Assembly (NCBI GenBank): GCA_013290125.1
Contig: JABCYQ010000014.1
Coordinates: 1-64,000, forward strand
Reading direction: 5' to 3'
DNA from: Vulcanimicrobiota bacterium
GTDB taxonomy: Bacteria; Vulcanimicrobiota; Vulcanimicrobiia; Eremiobacterales; Eremiobacteraceae
Length of the DNA stretch: 64,000 nucleotides
Both the position numbers and the translations under genes were made by a program. Below, one piece after another: positions 42,291 through 53,915 of the stretch. Under the pieces are notes generated by a model. The model saw only the letters and a program-made list of their open reading frames with translations, had not been told where the DNA came from and ran no database searches. Positions within the stretch are counted from its first letter, which is position 1, and each line of letters starts with the position of its first letter.

Positions 42291-43010
42291 CTATAGTTGA
42301 CCGGTCAGCGTCTGGCCGGGCGTCATCTCTAAAATGCGCAGACCTGAAATATCCGCGGTCAGCTTGCGCAGTTCGTCTGGGGTCCCGGTGAGGATCGGAA
42401 ACGTCCCGTAGTGCATCGGGATGACGAGTTTTGCACCGATCAACCTTACCGCGTACGCGGCCTGCTGCGGATCCATCGTGTAGTGACCGCCAATAGGAAG
42501 CATGACGATGTCCGGTTTGTAGATGTCGCCGACGATCTTCATGTCCATCGTCGCGGCGGTATCGCCGGCGTGATAGATCCGTATTCCGTTCTCGAACGTG
42601 AGTACGTAGCCGGCGGCTTCGCCTCCGTAGATCAGCGCATCGCCGTCGGCGATTCCGCAGCTATGCGTCGCGTGTGTCATAGTCGCTTTGATGCCGGCCA
42701 CCTCGACCGTTCCGCCTTTGTTCATGCCCTTCGTGTCTTCGACGCCTTGCTTCCCGAGCCAGACGCACGTCTCGACGATGCCGACGCACGCGCTCTTGTG
42801 TCGCTTCGCTAGAGCTACGACGTCGCCCATATGATCAGAGTGCGCGTGCGTGATGAATACGGCGTCGACCGCTTCCTGTCTCTTGAGTCGTGGCGGGCAC
42901 GCGGGATTCTGTTCGAGCCACGGATCCACCATCACGTGCTTGCCGTCCGGCGTTTTGAACGCGAACGTCGAATGTCCGCACCACGTGATCTCGAGCGCGC
43001 CGATATCCAT
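42291..43010 (-). CDS. UPF0173 metal-dependent hydrolase
   Basis: 239 aa, metallo-beta-lactamase fold: ITWCGHSTFAF, the metal motif THAHSDHMGDV, THATHSCG, GDTAATMDMKIVGD and PMHYGTFP. A conserved, small YtkL/UPF0173-type protein of unknown substrate. Cytoplasmic. Divergent from the EEP-like gene with 56 bp between starts. Confidence 0.88.
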   Translation of the reverse strand: MDIGALEITWCGHSTFAFKTPDGKHVMVDPWLEQNPACPPRLKRQEAVDAVFITHAHSDHMGDVVALAKRHKSACVGIVETCVWLGKQGVEDTKGMNKGGTVEVAGIKATMTHATHSCGIADGDALIYGGEAAGYVLTFENGIRIYHAGDTAATMDMKIVGDIYKPDIVMLPIGGHYTMDPQQAAYAVRLIGAKLVIPMHYGTFPILTGTPDELRKLTADISGLRILEMTPGQTLTGQL

Positions 43011-43066
43011 GCGAGTAGATTTTTATCCACAAGGTCCTTTCCCTACCGTTCATAAACGCCGTCGCA

Positions 43067-43801
43067 ATGAATCACTTGCGCGTGCTGACGCTGAACGGTG
43101 CTTCGTTCGACCATTCACCACTCGCAACGTTGATCGCATTGGCGCCGGATATCGTCGCCGTGACCGATGCGACCGCGTCCACTGTCGCAGCGTTCGCCGG
43201 TGCGCGCGGCATGCGTTCGACGACGATGACGACGGCTTCGGCAAATGGTGAGACCGCCGCCGTTCTATGGCGCTCCGATATCGCCGTCGACTCAACCGAT
43301 CGTTTCGCATTGGGCCAGAACGGGGCATCGGCGAGCGCGTTGCGCATATCGTTTTTGCACGCCGGCGATCCGGTGAGCGTGTTCTGCGCGAGGTTGTCGC
43401 CGGACCCGGCATTGGGCGTCGGCCAGCAGGCGCGCCTGGGCGGGCTGATCGATGCGACGCGCGGCGCCGTCCTTGCGGCTTGCGAGAATGTCTGCGCGCA
43501 ACCCGGCGTCCGATGGTCGCGCTGCGGCGATGCGTGGCTCGGCGCCCAACGGCGATTCCTCGCACTTCCGCCGCACACGGACATCGGGCGGCTCGCGCGC
43601 AGCTCGTTCGGGCTTGCGCCGCGATCACCGAACACCGTAGCGTCACAGGCTCGCGGTCCAGCGTGGTACTGCTCCGATGAGTTCAGCGTGCTCGAGTCGC
43701 GATCGATAGCGGCTGGGAACTCCGCCAACCCCGCGCTCCGTTTCGCCGACGTCGCGCTGAAATCGGTGCTGAACGATCCTCACGTCGCGGTCGCGCTTTA
43801 G
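43067..43801 (+). CDS. Endonuclease/exonuclease/phosphatase-like protein with degenerate active site
   Basis: 244 aa. The start LRVLTLNGASFDHSPLATLI resembles the EEP superfamily start (LRVLTxNxxx), including the Asn. The conserved Glu strand reads PDIVAVTDA, with no Glu, and the final SDHxPV motif reads NDPHVAV. Fold similarity is an inference from spacing. If true, it is a pseudoenzyme or has changed chemistry. Its stop lies in a 21-bp tandem duplication shared with the queG end. Confidence 0.5.
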   Translation: MNHLRVLTLNGASFDHSPLATLIALAPDIVAVTDATASTVAAFAGARGMRSTTMTTASANGETAAVLWRSDIAVDSTDRFALGQNGASASALRISFLHAGDPVSVFCARLSPDPALGVGQQARLGGLIDATRGAVLAACENVCAQPGVRWSRCGDAWLGAQRRFLALPPHTDIGRLARSSFGLAPRSPNTVASQARGPAWYCSDEFSVLESRSIAAGNSANPALRFADVALKSVLNDPHVAVAL

Positions 43802-43828
43802 TACTTGGCGGTCGCGCTCTAGCTCTTG
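43787..43828. repeat. 21-bp tandem duplication holding two convergent stops
   Basis: GCGGTCGCGCTTTAGTACTTG (43787-43807) and GCGGTCGCGCTCTAGCTCTTG (43808-43828) match at 18 of 21 bases. Copy 1 gives the TAG stop of the EEP-like gene (43799-43801); copy 2 gives the TAG stop of queG on the other strand (43821-43819). Confidence 0.85.
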
Positions 43829-45015
43829 ATATCTGTGACGGCGCTCTGCTCTGCAAGACGAGCGAGCGCCGCCTCGGTTTCGCTTCGCACCCACGCATCT
43901 TGCTCGCGATCCAGCAATTCACTCAGTGCGGCGCGTCCTTTATCGCCGTTCAGGCGCGGTCCGAGCTGACCAAGCGCCCAAGCCGCGTGCCCTCGAACAG
44001 TCGGTTTGCGATCGGTCAGCGCTTCGATCAGCGGCGCGATCGCGCGTTCGTCGCGCGAGTTGCCGAGCGCGACCGCGGCGTTGCGCTGCAGGACGGCTTT
44101 ACCGCGCCAGGCCATCGATGTCGGTTTGAACCATTTTTTGTAGCGGCCCTTGGTCATCAGCAGTACGCTCGGAAGATCCACGGAGGTTCCGATCTGCGGC
44201 AGCGGTGAGAACGTTCCGCGCATGCAATCCGCGCCGCGCTCTTTGCGCTCGTTGACCGGACAGAACGTCTGACAGTCATCGCACCCCCAGATGCGGTTCC
44301 CGATGTGCGCGCGGAATTCGATCGGTATCGGGGTCTTGAGCTGCGTCAGATCGGATATGCAACGGCGCGCGTCGATCGCACCGTCGGGCCCGATCGCATT
44401 GGTCGGACAGCGGTCGATGCAGACGCGGCACTCCCCGCAGTTCTTCGCGAGCGGCTCGTCCGGCGCAAGATCGAGTGTCGTGATCAGCTCGCCGAGCAAC
44501 ACCCACGAACCGTGCTCGCGCGTGAGGACGTTTGCGTTCTTGCCGTACCAGCCCAATCCGGCGCGCACGGCGGCAGCGCGATCCACGAGCGGTCCGGTGT
44601 CCACGCAGACGAGACACGACTCGCCGCTGAACTCCGATTCGATCCACGTCGCGAGCTGGCGTAACTTGCCGCCGATCACGCGATGGTAGTCGTTGCCCCA
44701 CGAATGGCGCGAGACTGCGCCGCGCAGACCGGGCGCGTACGGATCGTGCGGTTGGTCGTTTGTCGCGTATGTCATGGCGGTGCAGACGATGCTGCGCGCT
44801 CCGGCTAGCGCCTGCGATGGATCGGTGTGCCGCGCGATCTTCTCCGGCGGAAAACGCCACTGGCCGAGCATGCCATCGGCTGCGCGACGTTCGAAGACGG
44901 ATTTGGTCTTTGCAAACGGATCCGCCGCCGCCACACCGACAAGGTCGAATCCAAGTTCGAGCGCGCGAGCGACGACGCGAGCCTTCGCGTCGCGGCGAGC
45001 GGCATCGCCGTTCAA
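43819..45015 (-). CDS. queG: Epoxyqueuosine reductase
   Basis: 398 aa, TTG start 2 nt after the TonB-like gene stop; no better in-frame start. Cobalamin/reductase core (VCVDTGPLVDRAAAVRAGLGWYGKN; quoted part: GPLVDRAAAVRAGLGWYGKN), two 4Fe-4S motifs (NCGECRVCIDRCP and CDDCQTFCP), and C-terminal HEAT-like repeats (NAAVALGNSRDERAI; VRGHAAWALGQLG). Performs the last step of queuosine synthesis in tRNA. Confidence 0.92.
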   Translation of the reverse strand: MNGDAARRDAKARVVARALELGFDLVGVAAADPFAKTKSVFERRAADGMLGQWRFPPEKIARHTDPSQALAGARSIVCTAMTYATNDQPHDPYAPGLRGAVSRHSWGNDYHRVIGGKLRQLATWIESEFSGESCLVCVDTGPLVDRAAAVRAGLGWYGKNANVLTREHGSWVLLGELITTLDLAPDEPLAKNCGECRVCIDRCPTNAIGPDGAIDARRCISDLTQLKTPIPIEFRAHIGNRIWGCDDCQTFCPVNERKERGADCMRGTFSPLPQIGTSVDLPSVLLMTKGRYKKWFKPTSMAWRGKAVLQRNAAVALGNSRDERAIAPLIEALTDRKPTVRGHAAWALGQLGPRLNGDKGRAALSELLDREQDAWVRSETEAALARLAEQSAVTDIKS

Positions 45016-45017
45016 GA

Positions 45018-45812
45018 CTACGCCGGGCTTGTGGTGTTGTTCGGGAATTCGAGCGTGCAGACGCCGTGCACCGGCAGACCGTTGAGCGTTGCCGGCGAGT
45101 ACGCGGACTGCTTTGCCGCCGCAAGCGCCGCTGCGTCGAAGTCGGCATTGCCCGAGGACTGGGTCAACGTGACGCTGATGATTTCAGAGTCGGGGCCGAT
45201 CTCGACGTCCACTCGCGCCGACCTGGCCGTCTCCGGCAGTCCGGCAGGCAACGGTGCTTCGCGGACGACGCGTGCCGGATTGTCGTCGCCCCAGACGACA
45301 TTGTTCGCGAGTTCATCGCTATTGCCGCCCGTGTATGCCGCTGCTGAGGTCGCCGAATGCGATTGCGCGTTGGGCACTTCGGTCGCGGAGACTCGCGGCG
45401 CCGTCTCGTCGGCCGGCCTGAATTTCGCCGGCCGGTCGAGCGATATCTGGGCGACGCGGCGGGATGCTTTGTGAAGCGGCGCGACGCGTCGCTCTGCGCC
45501 GAGCTCGAGATACTTCAGCATCGCGACGTTCAAGGCTGTGCGCTTGGCGATGATGGGCGTCGGGGTCGGAGTCGGGGTGGGCTTTTCAATCGGATCGCGG
45601 ATCGAACGCGAGAGCGTGATGACCGATACCGCGTCCTGATCCGACGGACCGGCATTGCGCCACCACGGTGACATGGCAGCTACGGACGTGCCGAAGGAGA
45701 CATGCAGCAGACCGGAGCCGATGATGAAGAGCGCGAGCCCGAAGAGCACGCGCTTACGTATGCGAGGTTTCTCGACAAGGGAAACGCTGGAAGCCGGAAT
45801 CTGGTCGAACAT
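45018..45812 (-). CDS. TonB-like energy transducer
   Basis: 264 aa from ATG 45812 with GGAG upstream. One membrane anchor near residues 20-45, a Pro/Thr stretch (PTPTPTPTP), a linker, and a C-terminal TonB domain: VDVEIGPDSEIISVTLTQSS, then NADFDAAALAAAKQSAYSPA. Couples the inner-membrane proton force to an outer-membrane receptor such as the one at 36832. No ExbB/ExbD in the window. Confidence 0.88.
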   Translation of the reverse strand: MFDQIPASSVSLVEKPRIRKRVLFGLALFIIGSGLLHVSFGTSVAAMSPWWRNAGPSDQDAVSVITLSRSIRDPIEKPTPTPTPTPIIAKRTALNVAMLKYLELGAERRVAPLHKASRRVAQISLDRPAKFRPADETAPRVSATEVPNAQSHSATSAAAYTGGNSDELANNVVWGDDNPARVVREAPLPAGLPETARSARVDVEIGPDSEIISVTLTQSSGNADFDAAALAAAKQSAYSPATLNGLPVHGVCTLEFPNNTTSPA

Positions 45813-45934
45813 GCGACTGCTCCGGAGAAAGATTGCGTGGCGTAGTCTGCCTGCCCGCGTCTGCTTCCACCCACGCAGTGCCCGCGCCTTTGGCGAAAGC
45901 ATGGGCTTGTGCCGCTAGGAAGAACACCCTTAGG

Positions 45935-46198
45935 GTGATCGACGCTTCTCTCCCGAAACTGAAATTGTACAAGGCCGACTGGTGCGGATACTGCGTTCGG
46001 GTGATGCGCAAACTCGACGAGCTGGGACTCGCATATGAAGGCGTCGAGGTGCCGATTCCGCACCGCGACAGGCGCGAAGTGATCGCCGTCTCAGGTCAGC
46101 CGGAAGTGCCCGTATTGGTGGACGGCGACGTGGTCATCGACGACGACGACAGGATAATCCCGTACCTCGATGCGCGCTACGGCCATAAGCCAGAGTGA
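45935..46198 (+). CDS. Glutaredoxin
   Basis: 87 aa from GTG 45935. Glutaredoxin/GST-N fold: LKLYKADWCGYCVRVMRKLDELG with active CGYC, cis-Pro loop QPEVPVLVDGDVVIDD, and YLDARYG ending. Reduces disulfides or handles Fe-S clusters. Divergent from the TonB-like gene. Start uncertain within about 15 codons; the one chosen gives a normal length. Confidence 0.85.
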   Translation: MIDASLPKLKLYKADWCGYCVRVMRKLDELGLAYEGVEVPIPHRDRREVIAVSGQPEVPVLVDGDVVIDDDDRIIPYLDARYGHKPE

Positions 46199-46203
46199 CG
46201 TTT

Positions 46204-46310
46204 TGAAGGGGCCGACTTTAAGTCGGCCCTGGCGAACGTAACGTAGGCCGACATAAAGTCGGCCCCTTCAGACAATGGTAACGTGGGCCGACATAAAGTC
46301 GGCCCCTTCA
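46204..46310. repeat. REP-like cluster of three units (locus 7)
   Basis: One direct unit (46204-46230) and two inverted units (about 46244-46270 and 46283-46310) between glutaredoxin and gdhA ends. The last unit runs straight into a 19-bp tandem repeat array. Confidence 0.85.
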
Positions 46311-46382
46311 GATAATCCGGCGACGTTCAGATAATCCGGCGACGTTCAGATAATCCGGCGACGTTCGAAAAATCTGGCCACG
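46307..46382. repeat. 19-bp tandem repeat array next to the GDH stop
   Basis: Three identical units TTCAGATAATCCGGCGACG (46307-46325, 46326-46344, 46345-46363) and a fourth diverged unit (46364-46382). The fifth 19-mer frame contains the gdhA stop (46395-46393). The first unit overlaps the terminal TTCA of a REP-like palindrome. Confidence 0.9.
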
Positions 46383-46392
46383 TTCGAGTGCG

Positions 46393-47679
46393 TCAGGCGT
46401 AGAAGCCGCGCGCTTCGTATGCTTCAGCGACGCGACGGATCGCAACCATGTACGCCGCTGTGCGCAACGTCGTCTTGTGGCTCGCCGCGGTGTTCCACAC
46501 TTCGTCGAAGTTCTCGCGCAGAACGTCGCGCAGTCGCTCGTTGACCTCGCGCTCACGCCAGTAGTAGCCGGCCCGGTTCTGCGCCCACTCGAAGTACGAG
46601 ACAGTGACGCCGCCAGCGTTCGCCAAGATATCTGGGATGATCGTCACTCCACCTTGTGCGAGCATGGCGTTCGCGCCGGCGGTCGTGGGGCCGTTCGCGC
46701 CTTCCGCGATCAGATGCGCTTTGATGCGTTTGGCGTTTTCTTCTGTGATCTGGTTTTCGAGGGCAGCCGGCACGAGGATGTCGCAGGCGAGTTCGAGGAC
46801 CTCGTTGCTTCCGATCGGCGTTCCGCCCGTGAAGCCTTCAAGGCTGCGCTTCTTGTTCTTCTTGTTCGAGACGAACTCGATCGCGGCCGGGATGTCGATG
46901 CCATCCTTATTATGGATGCCGGTGAACTGATCGCTGATCGCGATCACCTTGGCGCCTTGTTCGTGCAGCAGCTTCGCCGAAATCGAACCGACGTTGCCAA
47001 ACCCCTGGATGGCGATCGTCGAACCTTTGATCGTGCGGCCCATCTTCTCAAGGGCCGCTTCGATCGTGATCATCACACCGCGGCCGGTTGCCTCGACGCG
47101 CCCGCGCGAACCGCCGATGCACAAGGGTTTGCCCGTCACGACGCCCGGCGTATGGTTGCGCAAGTGCATCGACACGGTGTCCATGATCCAGCCCATCGTC
47201 TGCGAATTCGTGTTGACGTCAGGCGCGGGCACGTCTTTATCGGGTCCGATGATCTCGATGATCTCCGCCGCGTAGCGCCGCGTGAGACGCTCCACTTCGC
47301 CGATGCTCAGCTTGGTCGGATCGCACGTGACTCCGCCCTTAGCGCCGCCGAATGGCAGATCCACGACCGCACATTTCCACGTCATCCAAAACGCCAACGC
47401 CGTGACTTCGTCTAACGTCACGCCCGGGTGATACCGCACGCCCCCCTTCGCAGGTCCTCGCGCGGTGCTGTACTGCACGCGGTATCCCGTGTACACTTCG
47501 AAGTCGCCGTTGTCGCGTTGGAACGGCAATGACACGATCACTTGCCTCGACGGGTGCGTCAGCACGCGGCGCATATTCGCGTCAAGGTCGAGTTTCGCGG
47601 CCGCTTCGTTGAAATAGGCGATGCCTTCGCCGAACACGGAGGCTTCGTGCAGCGGCTGTAAATCGTTCTTTGCTGGCAT
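46393..47679 (-). CDS. gdhA: Glu/Leu/Phe/Val dehydrogenase family (glutamate dehydrogenase)
   Basis: 428 aa. Substrate Lys region KGGVRYHPGVTLDEVTALAF, catalytic Lys motif PFGGAKGGVTCDP, then the Rossmann GFGNVGSISAKLL. Catalyses reversible deamination of glutamate. Third gene after mscS and ychF (15-nt gap), so probably in one transcript. Confidence 0.92.
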   Translation of the reverse strand: MPAKNDLQPLHEASVFGEGIAYFNEAAAKLDLDANMRRVLTHPSRQVIVSLPFQRDNGDFEVYTGYRVQYSTARGPAKGGVRYHPGVTLDEVTALAFWMTWKCAVVDLPFGGAKGGVTCDPTKLSIGEVERLTRRYAAEIIEIIGPDKDVPAPDVNTNSQTMGWIMDTVSMHLRNHTPGVVTGKPLCIGGSRGRVEATGRGVMITIEAALEKMGRTIKGSTIAIQGFGNVGSISAKLLHEQGAKVIAISDQFTGIHNKDGIDIPAAIEFVSNKKNKKRSLEGFTGGTPIGSNEVLELACDILVPAALENQITEENAKRIKAHLIAEGANGPTTAGANAMLAQGGVTIIPDILANAGGVTVSYFEWAQNRAGYYWREREVNERLRDVLRENFDEVWNTAASHKTTLRTAAYMVAIRRVAEAYEARGFYA

Positions 47680-47694
47680 TGGCGCGGCTTTCTG

Positions 47695-48782
<1,088 letters not shown>

Positions 48783-48786
<4 letters not shown>

Positions 48787-49625
48787 GTCGAGTCTGTATC
48801 CGATTCGCCGCGCGCAGGTTCAGGCGCACCGCCGGGAAGCCAGCCGCGATCCTGCGCCGCGATCGCGATCCGCTCGCGGATGCGCGCGCGAGTCGCCGCC
48901 GTCGCCACGCTCGCCGTGGGTATGTCGATACGAAACGTCACAGAGTCCGAACCGAAATCCGACAGATAGACTTCGATGCCGTCGATGGGTACGTTCTCGG
49001 CGCTGGCCGCCGATCGCGCTATGTCGGCAAGCTGCTTGCTCATATCCCCGATGCTGCGCCGCAGCGGCAGCGTCAGCGATATCCACGACGACCGCGCAAG
49101 GCGGCTCGCGTTGGCGACCGTGACGATGTTGCCGTTGGGGATGGCGACACGTCGGCCTTTGTCGTCGAGCACGACCGTGAGGCGCAGGCCGAGCGATTCG
49201 ACCGTGCCGGTGATGATGCCGTTCACGATCGTGACGATCTCGACGGTGTCGCCGATCTCGTAGATGTCGTCGAAAAGGAAAAGCAGGCCCGTGAGCACGT
49301 CGCGCACGACCGATTGCGCGCCGAACGCGAGGCCGGCCGTGATGAATCCGGCCGACCAGATGGCCGGCGAGACGTCGATGCCCCAGATGCTCAAGCATGC
49401 GAGGACGATGGCGACGAGCGTGACGCCCGCCACAACGGACTTGATGAGCGATCCGAATGTCGCCGCCCTTGGGATGAAACGCGTGGCGAATTTCCGGGCG
49501 AAAAGCCTATCCACGAGCGCGACGAAAAGCCGCCAGAGGATCAGACAGACGGCGACCGCGATCGCCGATTGCCAAAGGCGCGTCACGACAAGATTCACGT
49601 CGACTGCGTGTGAGTCTAAAGACAT
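48783..49625 (-). CDS. MscS-family mechanosensitive channel
   Basis: 280 aa. Two to three N-terminal helices, then the pore-lining helix and beta domain: GLAFGAQSVVRDVLTGLLFLF (quoted part: GAQSVVRDVLTGLLFLF), DTVEIVTIVNGIITGTVESLGLR (quoted part: GTVESLGLR), IPNGNIVTVANASR, and a C-terminal alpha/beta domain. Releases solutes on osmotic downshock. First in the mscS-ychF-gdhA run. Confidence 0.9.
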
Positions 49626-49739
49626 GGCGGACGGTCCCTTTTGCTTGCCGCCCGGGCACCGGCCTTCCAGGAACGGTCAATTTTCGGCCCGAAGGGCAGT
49701 AAAGGTCGTACACCAAGGGCAAGCGAGGCCGCATGCGTC

Positions 49740-50216
49740 ATGCGTCAGATGAAGGTAGACAAACTCGGGATCGATTTGCTGACGCACGACCCGGTCGTCA
49801 TCCTCAAGGATGTCGACGGCAAGCACTATCTCCCCATCCTGATCGGACCGTTTGAGGCCACCGCGATCGCCATGGCGCTCGAAGGCCAAGCGGCGCCGCG
49901 CCCGCTGACGCACGACCTCATGAAATCGCTGCTCGACAACGTCGACGCGAAGGTCACGAAGATCATCGTCCACGACATGCGCGACGGCACGTTTTACGCG
50001 AAGATGGTGATCGAGACGAGCGGCGAGACCAAAGAGATCGATGCGCGGCCCAGCGACTGCATCGCGGTCGCGTTGCGGTGCGACGCGCCGATCTACGTCA
50101 CCGACAAGATCGCGCTCGAAGAGGCGGTCCTCGATCAGAAGTCTGAAGAAGAGGACATCGAGCGCTTCAAGAAATACATCGAGACGCTCAAACCGAGCGA
50201 TTTCAAGAAGTCGTGA
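49740..50216 (+). CDS. Bifunctional nuclease-family (DUF151) protein
   Basis: 158 aa. Single BFN domain: PVVILKDVDGKHYLPILIG, EATAIAMALEG, PLTHDLMKSLLD, and RPSDCIAVALRCDAPIYV. Members have DNase/RNase activity or act as stress proteins; the fold is well conserved but substrate is unknown. A 9-bp hairpin lies just after its stop, ahead of mtnP. Confidence 0.9.
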   Translation: MRQMKVDKLGIDLLTHDPVVILKDVDGKHYLPILIGPFEATAIAMALEGQAAPRPLTHDLMKSLLDNVDAKVTKIIVHDMRDGTFYAKMVIETSGETKEIDARPSDCIAVALRCDAPIYVTDKIALEEAVLDQKSEEEDIERFKKYIETLKPSDFKKS

Positions 50217-50233
50217 GCGGAAGTTCAAGACGA

Positions 50234-50256
50234 GCGGCCGGTCGCCAACCGGCCGC
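50234..50256 (+). terminator. Hairpin between DUF151 and mtnP genes
   Basis: A perfect 9-bp stem, GCGGCCGGT-CGCCA-ACCGGCCGC, 17 bp after the DUF151 stop. Only a weak T run follows (TTCGATTTG), so it may attenuate rather than end transcription. Confidence 0.55.
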
Positions 50257-50277
50257 TTCGATTTGTGTGGATGGAGT

Positions 50278-51087
50278 ATGCGATTGAAGAACGCGGCCGA
50301 GATCGGGATCTTCGGAGGCTCCGGTTTCTATTCGCTCCTTGACGGCAAGCGTGAAGTCAAAGTCGAGACGCCGTTCGGCGCTCCGAGCGATGTGATCGCA
50401 CTGGGCGAGATCGCGGGGCGTAACGTCGCGTTTCTGCCCCGCCACGGCAAGTCGCACTCGCTTCCGCCGCACATGATCAACTATCGAGCAAACGCTTGGG
50501 CCATGAAGGAGCTCGGTGTGTCGCGCATTATCGGACCGTGCGCGGCGGGCTCGCTCCAGGCGGGCGTGAAGCCGGGCCACTTCGTCGTCTGCGACCAGCT
50601 CATCGACCGCACCAACGCTCGCAAAGACACATTTTACGACGGGCCGATCACGACGCACATCTCCTTCGCCTACCCGTACTGCCCGCAGCTGCGGGGCTTG
50701 GCCGCCGAAGTCATAAAGGCGCGCGATATCACGTGTCACGACAAAGGCACCGTCGTCACGATCCAGGGTCCGCGCTTCTCAACGCTCGCCGAGAGCCGCT
50801 GGTTCTCGTCCCTCGGTTGGGAAGTCATCAACATGACGCAGTATCCCGAGGCCTATCTGGCCCGCGAGCTTGAGATGTGCTACGCTACCATCGCGCTCAT
50901 CACCGATTACGACGCGGGGTTGGAAGGCGTCGCCGGCGTCACGCCGGTCACGCACGAAGGAGTGCTCGAAGTTTTCAACGCGAACAACGAGCGGCTCAAG
51001 GGCGTGCTCTTCGGCATGATCGAGCGCATGCCGGACGAGCGCACGTGTTCGTGCGGCTCGGCTCTCACGGGCGCCCGTCTTGGCTGA
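50278..51087 (+). CDS. mtnP: S-methyl-5'-thioadenosine phosphorylase
   Basis: 269 aa. Signature motifs IGIFGGSGFY, LPRHGKSHSLPPHMINYRAN, GPRFSTLAESRWF, and NMTQYPEAYLARELEMCYA. Cleaves methylthioadenosine with phosphate in methionine salvage. ATG follows GGATGGAGT. The next gene, holB, overlaps its end by 8 bp. Confidence 0.93.
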   Translation: MRLKNAAEIGIFGGSGFYSLLDGKREVKVETPFGAPSDVIALGEIAGRNVAFLPRHGKSHSLPPHMINYRANAWAMKELGVSRIIGPCAAGSLQAGVKPGHFVVCDQLIDRTNARKDTFYDGPITTHISFAYPYCPQLRGLAAEVIKARDITCHDKGTVVTIQGPRFSTLAESRWFSSLGWEVINMTQYPEAYLARELEMCYATIALITDYDAGLEGVAGVTPVTHEGVLEVFNANNERLKGVLFGMIERMPDERTCSCGSALTGARLG

Positions 51088-52123
51088 TCTGCCGCCGCCG
51101 TTCGTCGGTCAGCGACACGTCGTCGAATATTTCGCCCGGCTCGGACCCGAACGTCTCTCGCAGGCCTATCTGCTGCACGGCCCGCGCGGCACCGGCAAAC
51201 TCACTTTTGCGCGCATGCTCGCGTGGACGCTAAACTGCGAGCGGCCGACTTCGTTTCCTCTCGGCTTTTGCGGCGTCTGCGGTCCCTGCGTGCGCGGCTT
51301 GAACGGATCGTCCGGCGACATCCTCGAGATCGACGTCGAGTTCATACAGGCCACGGCCTCCACAGAACGCAAGACCGACAAACTGGGCATGGATCAGGTG
51401 CGCGCGATCATCGAACGCATGCAGCTCAAGTCGTTCGAGGGCGGCCGGCCGATCTGCATCATCCCAGGCTTCGACACCATCACCACAGAGTTCGTGCCGA
51501 ACGTCTTGCTCAAACAGATCGAAGAACCTGGACCGCAGAAACTCTTCTTGCTCACCGTGGAGCGGGAAGATGCGGTGCTTCCGACTATCCGCTCGCGTTG
51601 CACATCGATCCGCTTCGACCGGCTTACGGAGTCCGACATCACGCGCCAGCTGACCGCGTACTATGGCATTGCGGACGAACAGGCGACCACGTTCGCGCGC
51701 CGCTCGCTCGGAAGTCTGGGCGATGCACTTGCGGAACGTGAGGGCGCCACATCGGACATCCGCGAAGCCGCGCGCTCTTGGGTGTTGGCGTGTCTGACGC
51801 GGCCGGATCGGCTTCCGGAGATGGTTGATTTCGGCAAAGACGCGCCGCGCGAGGTCCTCGATGAGACGCTTCGTCAGGCGCGCATCACGGCGCGCGACGT
51901 GATGGTGCGCTCGATCTCTGGCGACGACGCGCTCTTCGACATCGCCCAGCGCGAACGTTACGCGCGTGCGCAGAGCGCGATGGGGGAGTCCGCGACGGTG
52001 CGGACCGCAAAAGCACTCGGGTTCATCGACGAAGCGATCCTCATGGCCCACGACACCTATGCCGCACCGGCCACGATCTACGGTTGGCTGCAAGTGCAAC
52101 TCCGCTCGCTCGCCGCATCGTAA
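51080..52123 (+). CDS. holB: DNA polymerase III delta-prime subunit
   Basis: 347 aa, TTG start overlapping mtnP by 8 bp. Clamp-loader fold: FVGQRHVVEYFARL, LLHGPRGTGKLTFARMLA (modified Walker A with Lys-Leu), a Zn-binding CGVCGPC, and TIRSRCTSIRF (sensor/SRC motif). Helps load the sliding clamp. Gene order recalls the yaaO-tmk-yaaQ-holB cluster of Bacillus, here split onto two strands. Confidence 0.85.
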   Translation: MADLPPPFVGQRHVVEYFARLGPERLSQAYLLHGPRGTGKLTFARMLAWTLNCERPTSFPLGFCGVCGPCVRGLNGSSGDILEIDVEFIQATASTERKTDKLGMDQVRAIIERMQLKSFEGGRPICIIPGFDTITTEFVPNVLLKQIEEPGPQKLFLLTVEREDAVLPTIRSRCTSIRFDRLTESDITRQLTAYYGIADEQATTFARRSLGSLGDALAEREGATSDIREAARSWVLACLTRPDRLPEMVDFGKDAPREVLDETLRQARITARDVMVRSISGDDALFDIAQRERYARAQSAMGESATVRTAKALGFIDEAILMAHDTYAAPATIYGWLQVQLRSLAAS

Positions 52124-52130
52124 TCCGACG

Positions 52131-53315
<1,185 letters not shown>

Positions 53316-53915
53316 CGGCGTCGCGGATCTCGATCGCGATCTCGTCCTGCGATCGCGTGCCGTCCACGACGATGAAACGCTGCGGCGCCGCGGCCGCTAG
53401 TCGCCGATAACCGTCTGCGACGCGCTCGTGAAAAGCCGATGGCTCGGCTTCGAGCCGATCGGGAAGTGCCGACCGCGATCTCAGGCGCTCGCGCGAGAGT
53501 TTGACCGAGACATCCAAGAGAAACGTGATGTCCGGCTCGAGACGCTGCGTCGCGAACATCGTGATGTCCAGCAGCGTCTGTATCGGAAGGCCGCGGCCGA
53601 ATCCCTGATACGCAAGCGTCGCATCCCAGAAACGATCGCATACCACGAGCCGGCCCTCGGCGAGCGCCGGCTCGATGACCTTATCGCACAGTTCCGCGCG
53701 CGACGCGCTCAGGATCAGCGTTTCGGCCTGCGGCGAAAGACGCCCGAGCGGATCGATCAGCAATCGCCGCAACTCTTCGCCGAGCTGCGTGCCGCCCGGC
53801 TCGCGCGTGAAGACGAACGGCACCGACGTGCCGGATAGGTAGTCGTGCAGGAGCCGGATCTGCGTGGACTTGCCGGCCCCTTCGATGCCTTCGAACGAGA
53901 CGAACAGACCCGAGC

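Noticed and set aside
46307-46382. Possible CRISPR array
   Set aside because: The repeat is 19 bp with no spacers between copies and there are no cas genes; it is a simple tandem array.
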